Source: an uncultured bacterium (GTDB lineage: Bacteria > Vulcanimicrobiota > Xenobia > Xenobiales > Xenobiaceae). Taken from it: 48,932 bases of DNA. This document shows, piece by piece, positions 43,585-48,932 of the stretch (position 1 is its first letter; every line of letters starts with the position of its first letter). The translations under genes and the position numbers were made by a program. The stretch covers positions 1 to 48,932 of the forward strand of contig CAKUDB010000019.1 in NCBI GenBank assembly GCA_934644775.1. Reading direction: 5' to 3'. The notes beneath the pieces are model-generated. The model was not told the DNA's origin. It did no database searches and was given only the letters and a program-made list of their open reading frames with translations.

Positions 43585-44406
43585 ATGAATAAAAAGACTT
43601 TCCCTTATAAAGCAATTTTTTCCGATATGGACTTAACTTTGCTCCACTCTAACGGAAAGATGTCTGAATTTGGAGCTCATGTTTTAAATTTAGCCTTACA
43701 AGACGGCATAAAGGTTTGTTTAGTCTCTGCTCGTCATCCTCAAGGAATTGAGCCTTTTTTCTCTTATTTTACTCAGCGTTTGCCCTATGTCGGTTACAAT
43801 GGCGCTCTGGCTGTAGATGAAAAGGGTAATATTATCCATAACTACACCATTCCTATTGAACAAGCGCGCTATATACTCCAAGTTGCCAAAGAGAGCGGCA
43901 TTCCTGGGGCGATGATGATGTATACTCCCGAACATTGGTTCGTAGAAGATATAAAAAACCAGTATGTTCAGCGTGAGATAGAATATATGGGCCACGAGCC
44001 TGAAGCTGTCAATTTAGAAGAAGTGCTCAATTCAGGTTTAGAGCCTAACAAATTTTTATTCTTTAGCGATCCTGAATATAGTCGAGAAGTGGAAAATGTC
44101 TTTATAAGCTCTTCTCAAGGATTACACATTTGCCGTTCCAGTTGTTGGAGCGTAGATATTATGCCTTGTGGTATCAACAAATCTGTAGGTGTGGAGGCTA
44201 TGCTCACTCATTTTGGCCTTAGTGCCGAAGAAGCTATCGCTTTTGGCGACAGTCCCAATGATATTGAAATGTTAAAAAGTGTCGGTTTAGGTGTAGCTAT
44301 GGGTAATGCTTCTTCCGAGGTAAAAGAAGCTGCTGCCGTTTCTATTTCTAGTAACGATGAAGACGGAGTAGGCCACTTTTTAATTGATTATATGGATTAT
44401 CACTAA
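43585..44406 (+). CDS. HAD-superfamily Cof-type phosphatase
   Basis: 273 residues from ATG 43585. Motif I is FSDMDLTLL (nucleophile D14, acid/base D16), motif II is probably LVSARHP, and motifs III/IV are a Lys (NKS) followed by GDSPNDIEML. The cap domain between about 90 and 190 marks the Cof/YidA (type IIB) group, which dephosphorylates sugar phosphates or flavin and pyridoxal cofactors. The ORF could be extended upstream to 43510, but that sequence is hydrophobic and unlike the family, so the ATG that places the motif near the N-terminus is chosen. Substrate unknown. It converges on the symporter gene. Confidence 0.9.
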   Translation: MNKKTFPYKAIFSDMDLTLLHSNGKMSEFGAHVLNLALQDGIKVCLVSARHPQGIEPFFSYFTQRLPYVGYNGALAVDEKGNIIHNYTIPIEQARYILQVAKESGIPGAMMMYTPEHWFVEDIKNQYVQREIEYMGHEPEAVNLEEVLNSGLEPNKFLFFSDPEYSREVENVFISSSQGLHICRSSCWSVDIMPCGINKSVGVEAMLTHFGLSAEEAIAFGDSPNDIEMLKSVGLGVAMGNASSEVKEAAAVSISSNDEDGVGHFLIDYMDYH

Positions 44407-44430
44407 AATAAGTTTTTGGCTCTAAAAAAA

Positions 44431-44464
44431 TAACTGGGCCCGGCAAGATTGCCGGGCCCAGTTA
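44431..44464. terminator. Perfect bidirectional terminator
   Basis: A 16-bp perfect stem TAACTGGGCCCGGCAA / TTGCCGGGCCCAGTTA with A-run on the left and TTTT on the right, between convergent HAD and symporter genes. Confidence 0.95.
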
Positions 44465-44509
44465 TTTTGCTATTAGTGAGCCTAACTAGGGTAGCGTTTT
44501 AATTAAAAA

Positions 44510-46087
44510 TTAGACAAAGTGATCTGGAGCAGGCTCAGCTTGCTCAGTTCCTAAACAGCCTTCCCATTTTGCTACTACGGCTGAAGCTAAACAATTACCA
44601 ATAACGTTACAAGAGGTTCGGCACATATCCATTAGTTGGTCAACGCCGACGATTGCTAAAATAGGCCATTCTGGCAAATTGAAGCTGGCAGCCGAACCGA
44701 GTAAGATAACCAAAGAAGCTCGAGGTACGCCAGCTACGCCTTTACTAGTAATAAGTAAAGTAATTAAAATGGCAATTTGAGTTTCCATCGATAAATTTAT
44801 ACCAGCAGCTTGAGCTACAAAAATAGAGGCTAACGAGAGATATAAAGTGGTGCCGTCTAAGTTGAAGCTGTAACCAATAGGCATAACGAAAGCTACAATA
44901 TGGCGAGGAACGCCAAATCTTTCCATCTTTTCCATAGCCAAAGGCAAAGCGGCTTCGGAAGAGGCAGTAGCAAAAGCCAAAGTGGCCGGCTCGGCGATAC
45001 GTTTGAAAAAGCGGATGGGACTAATACCACAAATTAGCATAGTCGGTACTAAAATAATCAAAATAAAGGCGATTATCGTCACATAGAAAGTAGCTACCAA
45101 GTACCCCAAATTATATAGAATACCTAGTCCCATATCAGCTACAGTGCAAGCTATAGCACCTCCCACACCCAGCGGAGCTGAGTACATAACTAAGTTCGTA
45201 TACTTAAACATAGTTTCCGCCAGGCTTTCCATTACAGCCATAAGGGGCTTGCGTTTTTCGAGAGGAACTTGGGCTACGGCAATACCGAACAGGCAGCTAA
45301 ACACTACAATTTGCAATACTTCATTTTCAGCTACCGATTTAGCAATATTTTCTGGAAAAGCGTGAAGAATAATCTGACCAGTCGTTTGGGGTTTGGCAGC
45401 TTTTATTGATTCAACTTGGGTCGGTTGTTGAATACCATCACCAGCGCGAGTAATATTGATACTTACTAAACCGACAACTAAAGCCAAAGTTGTAATAATT
45501 TCAAAATAAATAATAGCCTTCAAGCCCATACGGCCAACTTCTTTTAAGTTGGAATGGCCGGCAATACCTACTACCAATGTAGAAAAGAGTAGGGGAGCAA
45601 CAATAGTTTTTACCAGTTTAAGAAAGATCTTGCTTAATATCCCCAATTTTAGACCAGTATCGTGGAAGGAGTATCCTATCTCGATACCTATAAACATGGC
45701 GATAACGATCCAAGTTGTCAGATCCTGACGTTTTATACCTAAGAAGACTAAAGCTACACAGGCTAACCAGCGACTGATAGAGCAAGCCAACGCCATATCG
45801 ATAACGTTGGTCATAACAGAATAATGGTTGCAAATCCCGAAGATAGAGGCCAAAAATGCCAGAACAGCGATGATTATCAGAGTAACTTTTGAGGCTTTAT
45901 CCCAAGGGTTCTGAGGAACAGCCTTTTGAGGTGGAGCACCTGAGCTTTTCTGAACGTCCTCTGTCTTGTTGGGAGATACAATATCGGTAGGAGCAGAGGC
46001 CTGGGCTTTAGTTTCGGTAGTGGAAACCGCTTCGGTGCTGGGAGTTGGAGTCGGTTCCTTTAGTGGATCGTAAGAATTATTCTCCAT
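44510..46087 (-). CDS. Dicarboxylate/amino acid:cation symporter (DAACS)
   Basis: 525 residues. A 55-60 residue Thr/Pro/Ser-rich cytosolic N-terminus, unusual for the family, precedes eight transmembrane segments and two re-entrant loops. Signature loops: ATASSEAALPLAMEKMERFGV (HP1) and SFNLDGTTLYLSLASIFVAQAAG (TM7, the NMDGT-type substrate and Na+ site). It takes up glutamate, aspartate or C4-dicarboxylates with Na+ or H+. The ATG at 46087, with AAAGGG nine bases upstream, is preferred over the TTG at 46105. It lies alone. GltP, GltT and DctA cannot be distinguished. Confidence 0.92.
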   Translation of the reverse strand: MENNSYDPLKEPTPTPSTEAVSTTETKAQASAPTDIVSPNKTEDVQKSSGAPPQKAVPQNPWDKASKVTLIIIAVLAFLASIFGICNHYSVMTNVIDMALACSISRWLACVALVFLGIKRQDLTTWIVIAMFIGIEIGYSFHDTGLKLGILSKIFLKLVKTIVAPLLFSTLVVGIAGHSNLKEVGRMGLKAIIYFEIITTLALVVGLVSINITRAGDGIQQPTQVESIKAAKPQTTGQIILHAFPENIAKSVAENEVLQIVVFSCLFGIAVAQVPLEKRKPLMAVMESLAETMFKYTNLVMYSAPLGVGGAIACTVADMGLGILYNLGYLVATFYVTIIAFILIILVPTMLICGISPIRFFKRIAEPATLAFATASSEAALPLAMEKMERFGVPRHIVAFVMPIGYSFNLDGTTLYLSLASIFVAQAAGINLSMETQIAILITLLITSKGVAGVPRASLVILLGSAASFNLPEWPILAIVGVDQLMDMCRTSCNVIGNCLASAVVAKWEGCLGTEQAEPAPDHFV

Positions 46088-46296
46088 TCGCGTTAACCCT
46101 TTCAATTATAAAATTTAAGTTATCCAATATCGATTAGATTATCATCGCTGACAACTCCGGGAAGTTCGGTTATACTCAAATATTTCCCTTTAGTATCTAA
46201 TTTTGTTAACATATATCTATATTAAACATGGCTAAATATGCAGATAAAGTTAAAGCTGCGTAACAAAAAATGCTGAGCATAAACGAACTTGGTGAA

Positions 46297-46381
46297 GTCC
46301 TTGGCTTCGCCCCATTGCCGGTATGGCTGCGTAGCCGTTAGGCGAAGCAGACGCCGGCAATTTCGGCCGGAAGCCTTGGAC
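46297..46381. other. Multi-branched inverted repeat
   Basis: Outer stem GTCC..GGCTTC (46297-46308) with GAAGCC..GGAC (46370-46381); inner perfect stem ATTGCCGG (46314-46321) / CCGGCAAT (46354-46361); within it small stems such as GGCT/AGCC. Looks like a folded RNA or a cruciform-prone DNA element; no known family recognised. Confidence 0.5.
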
Positions 46382-46397
46382 GAACCGACAAACTGGG

Positions 46398-46519
46398 AAA
46401 GTCTCCGTTTCTGTGATATTTGTAGCGGAGTTTAGCCTATAGCAAAGCGAAAGGCTCTTATACGCCTGTAGCTTGCTATAGGCGTAAACGCAGCCAGCGG
46501 GCAGAGAAACGGAGACTTT
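46398..46519. repeat. 15-bp inverted repeat enclosing a 12-bp hairpin
   Basis: AAAGTCTCCGTTTCT (46398-46412) pairs perfectly with AGAAACGGAGACTTT (46505-46519). Inside lies TACGCCTGTAGC/GCTATAGGCGTA (46461-46472/46475-46486), a 12-bp stem with one G-T wobble, and a 5-bp stem AGCCT/AGGCT. A similar inner element (TATAGC, then GCTTGCTATA) recurs upstream of the second lipoprotein copy. Confidence 0.65.
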
Positions 46520-46638
46520 AGCCCCTGTACCTTGGTTCCGCCTTCCGCTATAACTGTCCGCCAGCTATGAAATGAACAGGCTATAGCCCAAAAAGCAAGG
46601 CGCAGTAGGTGCAACGATACTGAGCGACCAAAAAGGTG

Positions 46639-46787
46639 GACGTGGCGAGTGTAAACTATGCCGCGTCGGCCCAAACGAGCTTTGGCTCAAAAAGGCTGGC
46701 GTGACAAGTGCAAACTATGTCACGCCAGCGAAGAGGCGTCGGACACAAGATCAGGGCGTGGCGAGTGTAAACTATTCCGCGCAGCCC
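46639..46787. repeat. Three-unit hairpin array with constant loop
   Basis: Three units spaced about 55-60 bases apart. Each has a stem with a 13-base loop reading RAGTGYAAACTAT (loops at 46647-46659, 46706-46718 and 46763-46775). Stem sequences differ but stay complementary: ACGTGGC/GCCGCGT, GCTGGCGTGAC/GTCACGCCAGC (11 bp perfect) and GCGTGG/CCGCGC. Each unit is near a CAAAAAGG box (about 46630, 46688 and 46787). Confidence 0.8.
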
Positions 46788-46862
46788 AAAAAGGCCGGTA
46801 CAATAAATACAATAATGTTGTACAGTGCAGGGGGAGAAACGAAGCTTTTTCATGAATTTTAG

Positions 46863-46917
46863 CTCTGTTGCTGCCGCTAGTGGCAGCAACAGAGGATACG
46901 GTTTGTAATGAAACCGT
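46863..46917. promoter_or_regulatory. Two hairpins just upstream of the lipoprotein gene
   Basis: A perfect 13-bp stem CTCTGTTGCTGCC (46863-46875) / GGCAGCAACAGAG (46882-46894), then a 7-bp stem ACGGTTT/AAACCGT (46898-46904/46911-46917). No T-run follows the first. They may shape the leader of the lipoprotein mRNA or end an upstream transcript. Confidence 0.6.
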
Positions 46918-46955
46918 CACTTGCTTAACCATTGTAAATGGAGATGTTTTTGCAT

Positions 46956-48671
46956 ATGCAATACAAAAAAAATAAGCTCAATTCTGTTGCTTTGGCAGCA
47001 GTTGGTTTAGGCATAGGTTTAATGCTTAGCGGTTGTGGCAACAGTGGAAGTACCACTCCCAATCCTTTAGACGGCACGACTTCACCAACGCCTGCTCCCG
47101 AGCCTTCCCCTACTGGCAGTTATAAAGTCACTTTCCAATACAATTCTTTAGCCAAAAAATTAGGCCGCATTGACGTTGCTTCCGATATTGTCAATGTAAA
47201 ATACGCTTTTTACGGTAAAGCTGACAATAAAGAATTTGTTACTGCGCCTACTAAAGCTTATGAATTTAAGCATGAAACTGTTGATAAAGTACAAGATATT
47301 ACTATTGACAGTACCGAAGTAAAAGAACTCAATGCTAATATTAGCGCTGTTACTGCCGTTTACTATGGTAAAGATGATGAGCTTGTTGCTATCGGTTATG
47401 ACGAAATCGATTGGCAGGGTAAAACTGAGACGACCATCGAAAATCCTGACTTATACCGTATAAAGGATGGCGATGATTTAGCTTTAACTTCTTATGATCC
47501 AGCAACTGGCAAAGATAAAAGAGTTTTCAAGCCTGGCGAAAACGTAGGCTTAAGCTTTAAACTCTTGCCTAATGGCGACACTATTAAACCTTATGATTTA
47601 ACTCCTTTTGCTACTTTTAACAAGCTTAACGATATAACTGACGATAAAGTTACCGTTCTTACTGCTCAAGATGAAACTCATGGACAGTTTACTGCTGCTG
47701 CTAATGGTACCGTTGCTCCCAAGGCTACAATAGGGCCGTCTATTTCTTATATAGCTACTGAGCCAATCTACGTTACTGAACAGACTATTATCGGTATTAA
47801 GCTTAAGCCGGCTGACGAAGATATCACTGCCCTTCCTTCCTCTGAAGTGACAGCTTTCTACATGCTTTCTATAGCTAAAAAGGATGCCGAAGGCAACGAT
47901 ATTCCTAATGCATCTTTAGGTCAAAAAGTTGTCACAATGGGTACAAGAACGGACGCTCATGGATTTCAAAGTGGAGCTACCGTAGGCGTCGACGAAGTGC
48001 CTATGCAAGTAATAGCCACTTATACCAATGAGGCCAACAAAGGCCCTCAGCCTCGAGACGTTAATATTATTGACCAAGTTGAGCTTAAGACCACTTTAGT
48101 TGGAAGCACAAGCGAGCCTTTACTTAAAGCTCAAGATGGCAGCTTGGTGGCTACTGGTACTAATCCCGAAAGTTATGCTGACCAATACGAAGTGATCGCT
48201 AAATATAGCGATAAATTAGAGAGCAAGAATTTAGTTTATGTTCTTCCTACCACGTCGGAAATATGTTTTGCTCGGTATTTTGGAGAAGATGTCTCAGTGC
48301 CATTAGCATATGTTCCAGATAATACTATTCCTGACGAGGGAGATGGAGCAACTATAAATGAAGGTTTGAGGGTTGTTGGTCATTTTCAGGTTAAAGCTCC
48401 TGAAGGCGAAGATATTACGGAAAGTGTACCTTTTTACATTGATAGTTTAATAAGCGAGTATCCTGAAGCGTTAGTTAAAAATGAGCCATTTACTGAAGCG
48501 TCTGGCAATATATTTAAACGTGATAGTAATGATGGTGGCAATAGCTATTTCTTAAAGTTCACTAGTGACGGTTCGGATCATGAACTTACAGTTGCTGATT
48601 TCTCTATACCGCTGCCTAAATTCGTGCCTCTTAAAATTGAAGTTCAGGGTTGGACGCCTCCCCAGCTGTAA
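46956..48671 (+). CDS. Large lipoprotein of unknown function, copy 1
   Basis: 571 residues from ATG 46956. An N-terminal lipoprotein signal (MQYKKNKL, hydrophobic stretch, lipobox LMLSGCGN with Cys at about residue 29) targets it to a membrane, probably the outer one. A Pro/Thr/Ser linker follows (TTSPTPAPEPSPTG), and the remaining 520 residues have the alternating pattern of beta-rich domains with many Asp/Thr/Val (for example ITIDSTEVKELNANISAV). No enzyme motif or named domain is recognised. Starts at 46938 or 46944 are possible, but the tandem copy at 48827 begins with the same codons only from 46952 on, so 46956 is chosen. Ends at 48671; a close copy follows. Confidence 0.8.
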   Translation: MQYKKNKLNSVALAAVGLGIGLMLSGCGNSGSTTPNPLDGTTSPTPAPEPSPTGSYKVTFQYNSLAKKLGRIDVASDIVNVKYAFYGKADNKEFVTAPTKAYEFKHETVDKVQDITIDSTEVKELNANISAVTAVYYGKDDELVAIGYDEIDWQGKTETTIENPDLYRIKDGDDLALTSYDPATGKDKRVFKPGENVGLSFKLLPNGDTIKPYDLTPFATFNKLNDITDDKVTVLTAQDETHGQFTAAANGTVAPKATIGPSISYIATEPIYVTEQTIIGIKLKPADEDITALPSSEVTAFYMLSIAKKDAEGNDIPNASLGQKVVTMGTRTDAHGFQSGATVGVDEVPMQVIATYTNEANKGPQPRDVNIIDQVELKTTLVGSTSEPLLKAQDGSLVATGTNPESYADQYEVIAKYSDKLESKNLVYVLPTTSEICFARYFGEDVSVPLAYVPDNTIPDEGDGATINEGLRVVGHFQVKAPEGEDITESVPFYIDSLISEYPEALVKNEPFTEASGNIFKRDSNDGGNSYFLKFTSDGSDHELTVADFSIPLPKFVPLKIEVQGWTPPQL

Positions 48672-48734
48672 TAGCTATAATGCAATATAATATGCGCTAA
48701 AAATATTCTTTTTGTGCATAAAAGAGCGTAGCTA

Positions 48735-48789
48735 TAACCTTATAGCCAAGCGCAGTACTTTGGTAAGTCTGAAGCTTGCTATAAGGTTA
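48735..48789. promoter_or_regulatory. Hairpin upstream of lipoprotein copy 2
   Basis: A perfect 12-bp stem TAACCTTATAGC (48735-48746) / GCTATAAGGTTA (48778-48789). The right arm with its flank (GCTTGCTATAAGGTTAA) resembles GCTTGCTATAGGCGTAA at 46471-46487 in the region before copy 1, so the two genes may share an upstream element. Confidence 0.6.
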
Positions 48790-48826
48790 AGTGAAGTTTT
48801 AATGGATGAAAGGGCATAGTTTGCAT

Positions 48827-48932
48827 ATGCAATACAAAAAAAATAAGCTCAATTTTGTTGCTTTGGCAGCAGTTGGTTTAGGCATAGGTTTAATGCTTAG
48901 CGGTTGTGGCAACAGTGGAAGTACCACTCCCA
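48827..48932 (+). CDS. Lipoprotein copy 2, start only (partial)
   Basis: The first 35 codons match copy 1 at 46956 with a single base difference (Ser to Phe at residue 10), including the lipobox SGCGN. The rest is beyond the window. AAAGGG lies about 12 bases upstream of the ATG. It shows that the lipoprotein gene is tandemly duplicated; whether the mature part is also conserved cannot be seen. Confidence 0.9.
   Translation, partial: MQYKKNKLNFVALAAVGLGIGLMLSGCGNSGSTTP

Larger units (their letters stand above)
46088..46955. other. Non-coding region dense in inverted repeats
   Basis: About 870 bases with no convincing gene. AT-rich up to about 46250, then GC-richer than its surroundings and crowded with stems: 46297-46381, 46398-46519, 46550-46586, the hairpin array 46639-46787, the dyad 46797-46826 (GTACAA/TTGTAC) and two leader hairpins (46863-46917). 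Reported in parts below. Confidence 0.7.

Noticed and set aside
46297..46381. A tRNA-like cloverleaf
   Set aside because: No T-arm consensus, no anticodon stem of proper size, and the outer stem has a central mismatch.
46639..46787. CRISPR array
   Set aside because: Only three units, stems are not constant, spacing sequences are related, and no cas gene is nearby.
46639..46787. Integron attC sites
   Set aside because: No GTTRRRY/RYYYAAC core pair and no integrase or gene cassettes around the stems.
46432..46889. Minus-strand ORFs with repeated GIVYTRH-like peptides
   Set aside because: They run through the hairpin array; the peptide repeats merely reflect the repeated loop sequence. No ribosome site, poor composition and mutual overlap argue against real genes.
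48811..48826. A fourth copy of the hairpin loop (CATAGTTTGCAT on the plus strand)
   Set aside because: It resembles the reverse complement of the loop over about nine bases only and has no stem, so chance is likely.

Overview
The window looks like an ordinary bacterial chromosome (moderate GC, mid-40s percent by eye) with an accessory flavour. The organism cannot be named from this sequence. Secretory signal peptides, a lipoprotein with a lipobox, a PilC/GspF-type assembly protein, a signal-peptide-bearing M23-like protein and a secreted asparaginase fit a diderm-type cell. The secondary alcohol dehydrogenase resembles enzymes of fermentative anaerobes. Many genes start with GTG or TTG, and several starts were moved here to fit a Shine-Dalgarno site or family alignment.

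Layout. 0-8 kb: tRNA-Asn, a TPR protein, metK, a membrane-anchored NHL beta-propeller, a stand-alone CBM48-like protein, an M23-like coiled-coil protein and an NADP-type secondary alcohol dehydrogenase. 7.7-14.3 kb: a compact minus-strand run of four TerD-domain paralogs (two with a vWA domain, one of them with a damaged metal site), followed by a small protein resembling the C-terminal half of a ferredoxin-like family, a TetR regulator and a small membrane protein. 14.6-23.1 kb, plus strand: a P2B-type Ca2+ ATPase, a canonical TerD, and three tandem secreted proteins with the same signal peptide and the same C-terminal calcium-loop domain but a variable middle. The region from 9 to 23 kb therefore has a recurring calcium/TerD theme.

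23.3-32.2 kb: pilC, a C-terminal processing protease, a GT2 glycosyltransferase interrupted by a 12-copy TTCC tetranucleotide tract (a strong phase-variation candidate, out of frame here), a CarD regulator, a pseudouridine-kinase-like PfkB protein, and a holA-mtnA-GNAT gene run. 32.5-44.4 kb, plus strand: a 2,104-residue TPR protein, a YbjN-like protein overlapping a secreted L-asparaginase, an EpsC-type serine acetyltransferase, a 5'-nucleotidase-like phosphoesterase with no signal peptide, and a HAD phosphatase. 44.5-48.9 kb: a dicarboxylate/amino-acid symporter, then about 870 bases of non-coding DNA packed with inverted repeats, including three hairpins that share a 13-base loop while their stems change in a compensatory way, and finally a lipoprotein gene and the start of its tandem copy, cut by the window edge.

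How the genes may work together: metK and mtnA represent SAM synthesis and methylthioadenosine salvage; the Ter proteins, Ca2+ pump and secreted calcium-loop proteins may form a calcium-linked surface or stress module (inference). The most testable unusual features are the phase-variable glycosyltransferase, the mosaic secreted triplet with a shared leader motif, the multi-TerD operon, and the hairpin array near 46.7 kb.
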